A stretch of DNA of 64,000 nucleotides from Stratiolaelaps scimitus (lineage: Eukaryota > Arthropoda > Arachnida > Mesostigmata > Laelapidae). The notes under the pieces were generated by a model that saw only the letters and a list, made by a program, of their open reading frames with translations, did not search any database and was not told the origin of the DNA. Below are positions 37,105 to 49,841 of this stretch, piece after piece. The translations under genes were made by a program, and so were the position numbers. The stretch is from the NCBI GenBank assembly GCA_019614645.1, contig JABWDB010000002.1, positions 21,937,501 through 22,001,500 of the forward strand, given 5' to 3'. Every line of letters begins with the position of its first letter. Position 1 is the stretch's first letter.

Positions 37105-40100
37105 TCTATGTATGAGGGCTGAAATCTCTCAACATCAGTTTCCTCAATTAGGCTGTATTAGGGAGAATTATTGTTAGGGAGAATTTATTTACGAGTCAGA
37201 GATGTTCTGTAGCCATATGTTCGCATAGCCAGCACATCATTGATGAGCCCAGAAATCACGATTGGATACACGAACGCCCACTCAACCCTCTTCTAGACTA
37301 AAAAGCTGCAAGATTTTTATTTGCAAGATGCCTGACATTTCGTTGGCTCGTTTGTTCCGCAAACGATCTACGTGACAATCAGTCATAAGCAAAAGCTTCA
37401 TGGATCGCCCAGATGCGCGGCCCGATACGACTTTCGACTGCTTTGTGGACAAGCGCTCTTCCTGTATAAAGTAGCATTCTGTATTGACTTTCACATCGCT
37501 ATGGCTAATTGAATAATGTCCGTTCGATCACCCACGCCATGAACGTTTGCGTAGTAGACGATTTACAGTATATAATTTACGTTAGCTGAAAGCGAGAGCA
37601 GTCGACGGATTCGGCCAACACAAATGAACAATGAATATTTATAGAATTTTCATCTTGGCATGAATACGTCGTATGAGAGACGAGTTGAATACAAATATTG
37701 CCATTGTGGTGGGGTTTTCGATTGTAAAACGCCATGATTAATTCTGTACAGCCGAAATGTGAATATTCGGTCTGCGCACCGAATGCAGTATGCTAATATC
37801 TTCAAGTGTTCATTGCCTCCAAGTGTTAATCTGTGCTCGTATTATAACTTGTGAAATAGATAAATCTAATTTGTGACAAACTGTTCGTTTGACGTATACA
37901 CATCAATGTGGCGTATACACATTAGTTGACGTTTACGGTTGCTTCTGGCAGCCGTGCCATGAAGGTCTTTGAGAGAACTTCCGCGTTATTTAGACAAAAA
38001 TCCCAGCCTAAACGAGAACACTTTTGTCATTGAAGGCACACATATTCTCAAAACGTATGGTGTTCTCAAAGTTGCTGCTGAATAATGGGAAAACGTACAC
38101 CTGCCGTACAGTGTTCGTCCATTCCTCCCGCTTAGTGTCACGTTTTGTGAATGAAAACATTTTAAAGAAATCAAATCATGAAGTTCCAACGATCAACAAC
38201 TGAGTTTAAGTTGCCGTCCCACAGAATCAGAGTGACGGTTGTTCGCTGCAGGGCCAGGTACGCCGATCTAGCACTGTGCCAAAGTGCAGTAGATAGCTTA
38301 AGTGGCCCCCTCTTTTTTTCAAATAATTATAGCCATTATCCCTCCGTCTTTAGTTTCTCGTCCCAAGTTCTGGTGACCTGGAGCTGCAAAATCTGCTCAT
38401 ACTGATGCTGATCAACAGTTGAAGAAATAGATCAGTGCCCTTACGCTATAATTTTCCTCGCGATCTAACGCGTTTAGATTGCTTCGGCGACGTATCAAGA
38501 AGTAACCGTAGCAAGTTCATCGAGAGAAAAATTACCCAATCAACTATTAAAGGCTGAAAAAGATTGATCATTGGATTACTGGATTCCTTGCCGGACCACA
38601 CCTCGTATCGTTCTTGTATATACGAGCCGTTATTCGATATTATTAAATTAATTTTAGAATTCATAAGCAGATGACAGTAACAACAACATGTTCACGCGTA
38701 CAATTCGGCTCCATTCACGCTGGTCCATGACAGCGTGTCCCGGGCGATCCTCTCTGAAGTACTGACCAGCACAATCCTCATAGAATCCTCGCCATGTGTG
38801 AGCGCCATGTTCTGCAACAGCAATCCCCGCAGGCGAGATTGGCGTCCGAACACTACCAGCCTGTACCTCAGTATCTCTTCATGGCCGGCGCGCGTCGTGT
38901 GTTCATCCTGCTGGAGAAGTGGCTACACTGAATCTGCAATTGTACGTCAGTTTCGGCGGTCCAGCAACGCCAATAGCGTCAGTCATCGTCATCGTCCCTG
39001 CAGTAGTTGTACGATTATAGTATAGTGGCCTGTTCAATGTTGGTCCGTGCGTGCGCCCGGCGCGCGAGAGTTCCCTTTCTCATCTGGGAGAGGGCGAGCC
39101 GCCGAGTGGCGCCGACAGGAGCTCAGATGCGCTCCGACCACGGTAAGGGGAGGATGTGAATGCCGATCCAAGCTGGCCGGATCCAACATGACAATATACT
39201 AATTCAGACGACTAGTTAGTTCACTAGTGGTCAGCGACAGCATCTGGTTAGCGTTGTTAGTACGCTGTCCAGCAGTAGACATATAGTATGCCAACTGTCA
39301 GCTGGCTGAACGATTGAACTGTGAGAGACCCTCGAAGAGCCTCCCACCCATGACAAAGTACGATAACAGTCCAGTTACGTCACCGGGAAAAGAGATTCAC
39401 TTGTATCGTCAGTTTTACTTGTTTATGCTTTCACACGGCGCAGATCTCTCGTGGCGCGATGATCAGCGCGATAATACAGTGATGTAGTATCGACGAGATA
39501 GGAGAAGCATCCCGGTTTGCTTTTTGCCATTTTCTGCCCTTGTCGATATGCTCAAACAGTTCAGCTATTCGCGAGTGTGAATCGAACGACATGGCAACTC
39601 CACCAAAGCGCCGGCACCAACAACAGGTCTCTCGTTGGCTTATCGATCGCCGCGGATAGGATCAGGATGCAAGATGTATGTTCATTCCATTGTCACCTCT
39701 CGTGCCCGCTTTCCAATCGAGGGATTGACTGGATGCTGGCTAGTGCTGCTGACATCGTCGTCGAAAAAAAAAGTGCCACCGTGCTAGAGAACAACAATAA
39801 AAATGACATAGATGAGATAGCAGTGAATGAGAGTGATCAAACAGCTCACGGTGTCAATGTTGTCTGTGTGAAGTCGAATTCGTGGAAACGTAATATGTAG
39901 GAGCACAATGGAAGAAAGCGTTGTGGTGACAGATTGTTGACGTGAGACGGATAGCTGTGGATTAACTCTATGGAAAAGCGTGACCTTGGTGAACACGGGC
40001 AGCCGAAAAAAACACCGTCGATCACTCGTTTGACGGAAGCGACTGAAGGAGCCAAGCCAGCAACACTAATAGCCACTTGAGAAATCAATCATCGCCACCT

Positions 40101-40209
40101 GTCCTGTATCTTCATGGTTTTACGGCGATGGTGGAGCTGCTAGTATTATTACCAATGCTTTGCGCAGCGTTGTGGTGAGACGATGTCCTGGTGACAGGAC
40201 AATAGGACG

Positions 40210-40474
40210 ATGCAAATCATCAGACAACGGCCGGCAGTAGGGCCTGCTACCGTTGCCGCCGCCGCTGCCGGCGTAAGCAGTAATGTGAGTTCTATCGGTT
40301 CGTTCGCCCATTGGATGTGCTGTACTGGCGCGTTCGGCTTTCAACTTCTACTGCTGTGGATTGTGTTCAGTGGCGGCTGTCTACTGCTTCCGACGCCGAC
40401 CGGCTGGGTGGCTCGCGCGGCACCGCCGACAGTTCGGGCTGACGCCGAACAACCTGGAGAGGAGACATTTCCAC
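40210..40474 (+). CDS. First coding exon (B): signal sequence plus acidic linker, related to exon A
   Basis: The frame opens at ATG 40210 (A at -3) and runs 88 codons plus one base to a GTACGT donor at 40475 (phase 1). Residues 1-35 are Ala/Ser-rich. A strong hydrophobic core follows (FGFQLLLLWIVFSGGCLLL, about residues 41-59), ending near WVARAAPP, where signal peptidase could cut. The tail is acidic (RADAEQPGEETFP). An in-frame ATG at 40315 (residue 36), placed directly before the hydrophobic core, would give a conventional signal peptide and may be the real start, though its -3 base is T. The GEETF tail, the exon-end bases GGAGAGGAGAC.TTT.CAC and the phase all match exon A 39 kb upstream. 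No next exon was identified before 64000. Family unknown. Confidence 0.6.
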
Positions 40475-41611
40475 GTACGTTTCATAGGATAGGTATCTAT
40501 AATATTATATGTATATGTGCGTGTGTATTAGAGGAGAGATTGTCTTCTGGGGTATGAGAGCCATGCACCTGATAGAACGTGAAATATGTACTTTTTTTCC
40601 TGCGTGAGCTTATGAGGAGAGCGTGTGTCTGTCCATCGGCTCGCAGTCTAAAGGGAACACATTTGCTCTGGTAGTCTAACCTTAGTTAGGCTAGTAAACC
40701 TGGATAGATGTCTCTTAATCAGTTGTCAGCGTGGCTATTTCGTGCATACTCTACACAAAACGAAATTCTTCCACATGATCACGAATCGAGGACACCAAAA
40801 CATTCCGGTTTTCGCTAACGTTCGACAAAGACACTCTGCAAACACATCAAGCTCAACGACCACTGGACACACCCCTTCGATTATTTCTTAGCAAAAATAT
40901 CGCCAGCTTCGTTAGCTCAGCCAATTGGGTCCGTTTAGCTAAGCGGAACGCCGCAACGTGTCGCGCCTGGGCAATGCTTCCTCTGAAATTTATTACGCCC
41001 TCAATGGCCCTCGCGCCCTCCCCCCAACCGCTAGCTATCTATTCGTCTCGTTCGAAAATGCCGTTCAATACAACGAGCGACCTTCATGAAAATTTCCCCC
41101 CGTTTATAAGGCACGCATGCCACCGCTATCACCGCCAGCAGCACCACCTTGGCACCACGCGGCAGCGTCAGCATCGGCGAGCCGCAGCATCCTCTTCGTG
41201 TCCTAAAGCCATTTCACAATAATGCGACTCACTTACTTTCTACCCAAAGTGAGAATGAATGTGTGTCCTTAGAAGGCTGTAAGGCACCGGCTGGCTTCTC
41301 TCTGCCGGCCCTTGGGCTGGCTGCCCATAGAAAAGGACTACCACGCTCGACCGATGATACCCTGATCGGCTCAACCCGATCAGCCCTGAAACGATGGCCT
41401 CTTCCACTGCTCTCTCTCTCTCCCTCTCTCTCTCATTGGCAGTGACATGTTCGCATGGCGTCGCCTGCGCAGCCGTTAGCCGCCGCGCTACCGAAACTCA
41501 TTCTTACGCCATCCGTCGACCATCTCTCTTCTGTGAACCATCACGCTACACATTCCTCTCCAGATTCCGAATGTGTCATATGCGCGATAGTGTTCATTCT
41601 TGTGGCGGCTT

Positions 41612-41636
41612 CTGCTGCTGCTGCTGCTGCTGCTGC
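41612..41636. repeat. (CTG)n trinucleotide tract
   Basis: About eight CTG units, encoding Ala, Cys or Leu runs depending on frame. Confidence 0.85.
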
Positions 41637-44600
41637 CGCGGTGTGCTACCGGCAAAGAAAAGGACATAGCAAAGCAATCATCTGTTGCGCCTTAGCTAAC
41701 TACCGCCGACTCGCAACCCGGTACTATCTACACATACAGACACATATTTGTTATAATATCCCACCGATAATGCTCACCGTCTGTGCCTGCTGCGAGTCAA
41801 CGAACATGTAGCGTGGCGTACGCTCTCTAATGATAGATATATAAGGCGGCTGCGGCGGCGGCAGTGGATCGTCTCATTTCGGCGTGTTACAACTGGAGAT
41901 GTTTGCTTTCGTTACGCAGTAGATGGCAAACATATGCAGACTGGCCGCAGCTCCAACGGTAGAAACGGCAGAGGCAGTCGGCGGTCGCTTTGCGAGATCG
42001 CGAGTAATCTTTTCCCTTTGCCGCCGCGTGCGCCCCCGTTTGCAAAACATCGCATCTGATCGATGGCACAGGGAGACCTATTCTCGATTAGTACGACCAC
42101 TGCTTTGCACTCATTAGCACATTGTTCGATTGTTGTTGTTGTTCGTGTGGCTGTTGCTCGTGTTGTTGTTTTGCTCGGGCTTGCTGGTTGGTTAGCACCG
42201 AGTGTTGCGTTACCTAAAATAATCATTTCGTCAATAGGCGGCCGAGGCTGCGATATGTGGCCAAGGGGCGAAGGGGCCCGGATGGCAATGTGACTGTGGC
42301 TGTTGCTCTGTGTGTTTAGCCGACTCAGGTCATCTCGTTCGGTGCGGATGGCCTGCGCGAGGGCGTCTCGCATGAAGAAAACAGATACTGATCATATAGA
42401 AGTGATGACATGTTCAGGATCGAGCTAATCGAGTTGGTAGCGTTGAGCGTGTGGTCGATTTCTGTCGACTTCCCCCACATTGAAGCTTTTCTACAAAGAA
42501 GTAGTAATATCGAATCGTAACAAAATCAGTGGATGATGAATAATGAACTGCAATGTTTTGTCGATTCAATGCCAATGATGAGCCACAGATGCTGAATTTC
42601 GTCACGTCCAATACAAACATTTTGCTATAGGACATCGATAAATATTGTCCACGATTTAATTGTCCAAAGCGATGCTCATCTTAATTAGAGTTAATATTAC
42701 CATTACCGCTGAAGTTCGATGCAGATTTATGCCTGTGGCCGTAGTGACCATTTTCGGTCTTGGCGTAAACATAGCTGAACAGTATAAGCCGGTTTTTCAA
42801 TATGACTTTTTGGGTTGGACATAATTTACTAACACGATTAGTGGGTATACATTATTATAGTAAAAATTTAGTGGCACTAATTACCAAAAGTGACAAGCCA
42901 TCCTTTTACCGGTCAGCTACAATAGATCACTTCAGTTGACTATTCGACATTTACTTCACTTCCGCATGCCCCGCCTTTGAATACACGTCCAGCCGTAGAT
43001 TAAATAAATGCATTATGTATGTCCTGCGCTCCCTATGAATAACCAACACCCGGTAGACCCGTCTAAAACACTACAGTTTATACCAAATACTATTTGGCGA
43101 ATGTGAATACATTTGAACTAAATACCCTACGCGCTACAGCAGTGAGCCATGCATTTCGTTGCATACATTTAGACACCATCCCTTCATTTCTCAATCTTTG
43201 TCTATTTCAAGGTCATGACCCAGTGGTGTGGCTACCGCCACGACGTCGACTACTACCACTACTGTGACGAACAGAGCGGTAGTCCCACCACTCGTTGCTG
43301 AGATCCTTACGTTGCGTCGTTTGGCAAGCGCGTCAATGCTAAATTGAGGCAAGACACCTCTACACTTTGTTGACCCACGGTGCATTGGCGGTAGCTGCCG
43401 CAGGAACAGTGGTGTTGGCGGCTGGCTGACACGAATAGAACTTTTACATGTTGGCAGGCCGACTGCGCGCAATAGCGAACGAACATCTCAGGTACGGGTG
43501 TATCTGCCGAAGCGACCGCTAGGTGCTGTCCGTCGTACCTATGTTCTGTATTACTCGTCGGTAGGCAGCTCAGCGCCTTTGCCTAACGCCGATGTTACCT
43601 TCTTCGTCTACGGAGAAGGGAACGCAGACAGGGAGCTGGGCAAAAGGCCGCCTCTGATCCTTGGCGACGGGGGTCGCTCATGAAAGGCTGCGTCGGCGGC
43701 GACGCCGTCTAGAGTACGAAGTACCTCAATGGAGACGACCCTGTCTCGACGAGGACTATCTACTCCTATTCCGTATTCTCTAGTATACTACGACATAGAA
43801 TAGTCGAGTCGCCTAGACTAGTCGTTCCTTGCTCACTTGCTCTTAGCAAGGCAGAATTCGAGGACTACACCGCCTTCTATTTCCTCCCACTCCTCCCCCA
43901 GCAGCGGTGGCCAAGACGCCAGCAGTGGTCTAGACTCTCGTTTGCTCGTAGCCAGGGTCACGAGGAGGCCGGCCACAACCCCCTAATCTCCCCTGGCTCC
44001 GTCCTACATTGCACGTTAACCTAACCAAACCACCATCTGAGTTTTCTCTTTTGGGCAATAGTGGGGTCTTTCTCACCCTCTCACCCACGCCCTGCTAACC
44101 TTGTGGTGAGCTTCAGCAGCGGTGATCAGCAGTGTCCTTTGCATCAGACGGCGCGACGGAGCCCCGCATATCCATTTGAAAAGAGATTAAGGGCAGACCC
44201 TACTATGGACCTCGGACAGGGACGCCTATCTGCCAGAGTCAGAGGCATTTGCAGCGGCTCAACGGCGTACGTATGGAAAGAGATTAAGAACGGCGGAGAA
44301 ACAGCAGATATGTAGATTATTCTGGCTGATGTCATAACAAATTTCAATATCTCTGCTAAATTTTGCCTCGGCTCTGCGGTGAGACCTTGGCTCTCCCTTG
44401 AACGTACATTCGTAAGCGTGAACACACCGCACGAGGGCGAACTATAACCTGTGGTAGGGCTGAGGTGATATGTGAACCAAGCGTAGAGCAAAACTGTAAC
44501 TAGGCCAGCATTTAAAATACTCCTAGATACCACTGAATGAAAAGGGTTAGCCGAATATGCTTCTGTTCGACCGAACAGCGGCGGTGACCAACATGAGTTA

Positions 44601-47600
44601 CTAACCTTGGATTCTTCTATACGGTTAACACAACCTGATGGCCAAGATCCCAAATAACATCGACTATACCGGACCCCGTCGAAACTTGACTCCTACCACT
44701 GCTGCGATCCGCTACAAACCACAGCCAAAACGTTTCTACGGAGAGAGTGAATTCGATCCGACTCGTCGGTCAGGAACATTCGTTCGAATATCAGCTCGAG
44801 CAAACGGCTGGGCGCCATCCCGTTCCATGAGCAAAAACAGTAAAGGATTCCAGACAACCGAACACGAGTCGATAGGATGATTTGGGAGGGTATTATGAGT
44901 AGGGGTCTAATTTCATTGGTGGCCGGACAGACAGAGGGATGGACCACCACTGAAGGAAATAGACGGCGATAGACTTTTGTTATTAATTTAATAACAAAGC
45001 TAATTCATTAGTGATATGGTTGCTGCTACTAGTATATACATATATAGGTGGATTCATATGTGTATAGTTATTCTGTGTAAAAACAAAATGAGCTTTATCT
45101 TTCTGCTATGTTTGACTGTTATTGAAATCTCCTATTTTCTCAATCGGATTCAGTCGGTGAGCGTGTATGTGGTGGTATGCCAACGTAACGAAATCCCATG
45201 GATCATTTTTGCTAACCTTGCCGACACGATATTTGACGAACAGATACCAGGCAGAGGCTGGGGAGTTTCGGTCATGCATGATACACATACGGCAGCCCAC
45301 CAATAGTATCCAGTGAGGGACTTACAAACGCACTAAACGCATCGTCAGCATCTGTAACTGAAGGATCTAAATAGAGAGATGGATTTCATTTTGTCGCGTT
45401 TACGTCGATAGAAGTGAGCATGATCAAGCTTAACCGGGTATAGTTTTATTATTGCGGCCTATTCCACAATTTATTTTCAGACATAGTTTTATATAAGTAC
45501 ACTTGTTCAACGTTCTATAGAATGCTGGACACAGAAAACGGCTCAATGTCTTTACATCATACAATGGGTGTTTACAAAACGGAGTACAAAAAGGAGTTTA
45601 ATAAAACACGACGGAAATAGATGCTGTAACAGTGCTTGTTAGGTTATTTTGCATACGCATTGACAGGCCTGGTCGGCTAACAACTCCATAACAAAGCTGA
45701 CGATGCAGCTAAAGCCCATAACGTCCAAAGGCATGTCGACCACGACTGTCGATAGCCGAGTGTGTCACATAACACAGTAAAACGGCTAGAACAAGATTCG
45801 TTCAAAAAAATCTCCTCCGCGCAGCATTTCACGTTTGTGCCACATTAAACGTCTCAATACAGACCTCCCCGCCTCGTGGGTGCGCATGCTTCAATCAGTC
45901 GATATATATCGGTATATTTCTAAATTCCTTCCATTCGTCGCATCCCTATGCTATTCGAACATGTTGTTTGTTCGAATCACGGTGGATCTATTCGCGTGAC
46001 TTTCCATGCGAAATGTCTACCTCAATCGTGTGAGTTCCTCTCTCTCACCCCTCTCCGACATTTGCTAGCCGTTGGGTGCTGGCTCATCAGTGAAATGATC
46101 GACAATTTTCTGGCATGCTTGTCTTTTTGCTGAATTGAATCGTGTACCTACCGCCACCAACACTACTACTAGTAGCGTTACTGCTGTCGCCTGAAGATGC
46201 AAGCGAGACGACCAGTTAGACACACCGTAACGGAATCTGTCATCAACCGCTTGTCCGGATGCGACCACTTTTGCATCACCTCCGCGCGTGTATCGCTTGA
46301 TTCGTTCGACATCACTCGACATTCGTTCGTATGTAATTGACCGCGCGATCGCGACCGTCGCACGGATCAAGGAAAATTTTGCTAGTGTCGACAGCCGCAG
46401 CAATGACAGCAATCCCACGTTAGTTAGCCCAAGCGGGAATTGCTTGGTGTGTCAGAATATCGTTGCCGGTAGCGCATTGGCGGTATATCGCATTCGTTGA
46501 GACAAATTACGAAAATTGGCCTGCGAGAGCCTTCAGAGCAGACAGAGACCACAGGAGTGTGACCGCATTACTATTTGATTGATAAGTAGAAAATCTGATT
46601 GTTCAAGGATATTGAAACATTTCAGTGTTGTTTGCGAGCGACCCAATATCAATGTTATATATTTATGGGCACATAAGGAATATGACGTAAGATTCATAAG
46701 TTATATAATTCATTATTATTATTATTATAAAAGGAAAGAAAAGATATCATACAGACATATATAAGTCAACATACCCGCATAGCACATAACTAAAAATAAT
46801 TACATTTCAAGATGAACCACTTTTCAGATTCATCAGTCATCTCTCTCTCTGTATATATATATATATATCTCTACAAGCCTCTCGAATGATCCCACAAACA
46901 ACCTTTCATAATACGTCTGCTCCTTGGTCATTTCGAAACTATGGACTATTCGTCGTATATTGTAGCTACCGTTATAATATATTACAGACAGATTCAACTA
47001 AAGTTTGTTTCCGTTCGCCCCCATACGTCCACAATAGATCGCCACATCACCATCACCCACCCACAGTTTTCCTCGTGCTGTTACATTAGATATACGATAT
47101 TTCTCCTAAGGCGCATTGCTTTCCGAGTTTCGTTCAGTGCGATCCGCTGGGGCGTCCACCGAAATATGCTTATTCTTAAGGTAGCCCTAAAAATACATCT
47201 GTCGATTTTAGCGACTAGCTCATCTTGAGCGTTGTAGAGATGCGAACGCGTTCATTCGCCATTTTCTCAGCGCATATAGCAGTATAACGTTCAGATCCAG
47301 TTATCCCTTTGTTTGTTGCAATCAATTACATGAAGCACGTCCTTACAACAAGCGGTTATGTTATCGCCTTCGCGACCTTTTACGCGAACACCTAAATGCG
47401 TGTTATCTATGTAACAGACTTCCCAGTATTGGGAGCCACATGTTCCAGAGTGGAAATGGTAACGACATTTATTTTTATTTCGCCCTTCCACGCCCTGGTG
47501 CCTCCCGCCAACCTAGTCCGTATAATGGCTATGCTATTTTTCTGACAACTCACTATGGCCCGGCTGTGTAACACGACGGCAAATGAAGTGTTGACTGATA

Positions 47601-48365
47601 ATGCTGACAGCAGCGCTTGATGATAGGGGCCAGAATTTGCTCTGAGACGAATTCATAGAACTGATTGGAGACCACCAATACACACGCGTTAGTGACAGTA
47701 GGAAAGCTTACGCGGGGGCAGACAATTGGAAGCTTCGTTACGCGATTATGAAAGAACGATATGTATACGATAAAAATCATGGTATTTTATTAGCAGAATT
47801 TATATTAGAACAAAAGTACGCCTGAACGGATGAATAGTTCTCACATTTATGCCCACCGAATATGCTGAACATTGTGAACACACTCTCTTTATTTTTTAAA
47901 TATTTCTGCTTATTTCTGCTACGACTTACCTGTTTGCCGAAACTGGAGTTCCGTTAATAAACCAAAGGACTCGCGAGGGACTAAATGGGACGATCTCTGG
48001 GAATATATCCTCTGATTCGTGAGACATAGGGGCGGGTGGGCACATTGGGCATTATATTCACTCACAGGAAGGACGCTGTCAGCTTTGCAATAATGTACAT
48101 GACCTCCTTTAAACTGGTTGTCGCTGCACCTCAACTGAGAGCCGCAACAATGATAATAATTCGATTTCAAGTCGGCATCGTCCACGTACATTAATCTCGA
48201 TGTTAAATAAAAACCCTCCCCCAGTGATATTGTTCGCATTTCGGGAAATATCGACGGCCAATTAATCTGGGCACAGCATAGGGGACCGTGTCTCTGCCGT
48301 GTCTGGCGTCCGACCCAATCAGTTGCATAAGATGCAATTTAGGCTCCATATGAATTATACGTATG

Positions 48366-48384
48366 TATATATATATATATATAT
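48366..48384. repeat. (TA)n microsatellite
   Basis: Short TA tract in an A/T-rich context. Confidence 0.85.
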
Positions 48385-48804
48385 TATATCCGGTGCCTGG
48401 CACGTACAATCATTTTGATCTACCTAGCTATCTCTTTCTCCTGATCGCTCGCTAATTCACAGACGTACAGATATATAGATATATATACGCGCTGAATTAA
48501 AGATATATATATTAATAATAAGAATTTATTTTGTCCATCACCGCGGCCACTGGCCATCATATCTGGCGTATTATACATCACCAGACATCGCTGGCACCAG
48601 CCGTCGCAGCAAAGACGGCTCAGTGTCGCGAAGAGGCTATTAATCTCCGATAGAAAAAGTATTATTACTACCAGTACTTCCGCCGCCGCCGCTACCACCA
48701 CCGCCACCAATGTGCGGATACACAAATTGGCGTTGTTGCTGCTGTGTCGTTTCGTTGTTGCCCTGTTCGTGCTGCTGTTGCCACCGTCACCAGCTGTTCA
48801 CGAA

Positions 48805-48807
<3 letters not shown>

Positions 48808-48834
<27 letters not shown>
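48808..48834. repeat. (GA)n microsatellite
   Basis: Perfect GA tract of about 27 bp. Confidence 0.9.
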
Positions 48835-48838
<4 letters not shown>

Positions 48839-49066
48839 TTAATCAGCAACAACAGCATCAGCTCTCGTTCGCTGCTTTTGCTTGTGGCCTATTCCACGCC
48901 CATATGACGAACGTCTGTTATCTATGCCTGCTCAGTATTGGACTGATGGACGGTCGTACCTTTAACACAGCCATCTCATCTCCCTCCTCTCTGCGTCCGT
49001 CGCTTTCTTTCGCGTTGTCGTTTACTCGACTCCCAGCGTCATTGTGTTAACTCAAGAGCAATAATC

Positions 49067-49096
49067 ATTGACTATATATAAATATATATAGTCAAT
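49067..49096. repeat. Perfect 14-bp A/T-rich palindrome
   Basis: ATTGACTATATATA and its exact reverse complement are separated by AA. It opens a block of nearly pure A/T that extends to about 49157. Confidence 0.85.
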
Positions 49097-49530
49097 ATAT
49101 ATAATATAAAAAAATATATAATATACATATGTATATATATATATTATATATATATACAGAGTACACCATTTGAAATATACCCTAAACAGGCACATATATC
49201 CCGCCTGCCGTGTGCTCGCCCTGGAATTTCAGTTTTATACATATATATATGCAGATTATATAAATTGTATATTTCAGAAAAATGTGCATTGTCGCTAGAT
49301 ATGAACGTACATGTGTGTCTATGCATATTTGCATGCGTGCATAAAAAATCGCCGTGCACGAAGCGCACATCGAACTATCGGGCGCAAACAATACGGAAAT
49401 GAGGCAGTAGCAACCGTGCGGGCACGAAGAATGACAGATATCTCAGCGTTGATGTCTATTGGTCGGTGATTCACTCTATTCAATACGATGACGGAGGCGG
49501 CGGCTGCCACTGCCGCAGCAGACTTTACAA

Positions 49531-49841
49531 ACAGGGTGTTCGGAAAGTCAAGCAATCCGGTGGTGCGCAAAGAAGTGACGTAACACGTCACAGGAACACG
49601 ATGTAATATGGTAGAATGGGAACACAACTCTGCATAGAGTACGTCTTTCCTGACTATATACCCTATTTGTATAGTAGTATATAATATCGCTGTGAACTAC
49701 ACGGTATATGCTATCGTGTGTCTCTATGGGGGAAGATTGTTTTCCTCTTTTGAGACATTTCACATTGTGTCCCGATGACGGACCACATGGCTTTTGTGAA
49801 TACCATCAAGCAAGGTACGTGACATTTCGAGAACACCCTGT
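49531..49841. mobile_element. MITE-like element with long degenerate terminal inverted repeats
   Basis: The left end ACAGGGTGTTCGGAAAGTCA (49531-49550) is mirrored by the right end, which reads ACAGGGTGTTCTCGAAATGT on the reverse strand (49841 backwards). A second pair of inverted segments lies at 49587-49610 (GTCACAGGAACACGATGT...) and, reversed, at 49779-49756 (GTCATCGGGACACAATGT...), about 56 and 62 bases in from the ends. The symmetry points to a ~311-bp foldback element with long, diverged inverted repeats. The flanks are CAA and ATA; no clear target-site duplication remains. The longest inside frame (49708-50016) runs out past the right end and is unlikely to be real. The superfamily cannot be named from the termini alone. 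Confidence 0.6.

Larger units (their letters stand above)
29484..40209 (+). other. Intron-like non-coding stretch up to exon B
   Basis: No accepted exon. A GC-rich block at about 29969-30480 carries a coding-like but broken frame (see findings). Also present are an 11-base poly-G at 29672-29682, a (GA)n at 30541-30558, a (TA)n at 35291-35318 and three short tandem duplications between 37067 and 37930. The part from about 38.7 to 40.2 kb is richer in G+C and could hold promoter and 5' UTR sequence of exon B, but no core promoter motif could be placed. Confidence 0.35.
40475..49530 (+). other. Non-coding stretch downstream of exon B
   Basis: It starts at the donor of exon B. It contains (CT)n at about 41411-41434, (CTG)n at 41612-41636, (TA)n at 46852-46868 and 48366-48384, and (GA)n at 48808-48834. 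An open frame at 41455-41811 with a membrane-segment-like stretch lies behind a good pyrimidine tract and CAG (see findings). The 169-codon minus-strand frame at 44144-44653 and the 153-codon one at 41912-42373 show no domain. A 49067-49160 block is almost pure A/T and contains a palindrome. Confidence 0.35.

Noticed and set aside
40905..40960. GTTAGCTCAG, A-box-like sequence
   Set aside because: No B box within tRNA distance.
44144..44653. 169-codon minus-strand frame
   Set aside because: No recognisable domain, no supporting splice sites or start context; plausible by chance in this much sequence.
49800..49820. AAG|GTACGT donor-like site after a 35-codon frame
   Set aside because: Lies inside the inverted repeat of the MITE-like element, so it is better explained by that element.
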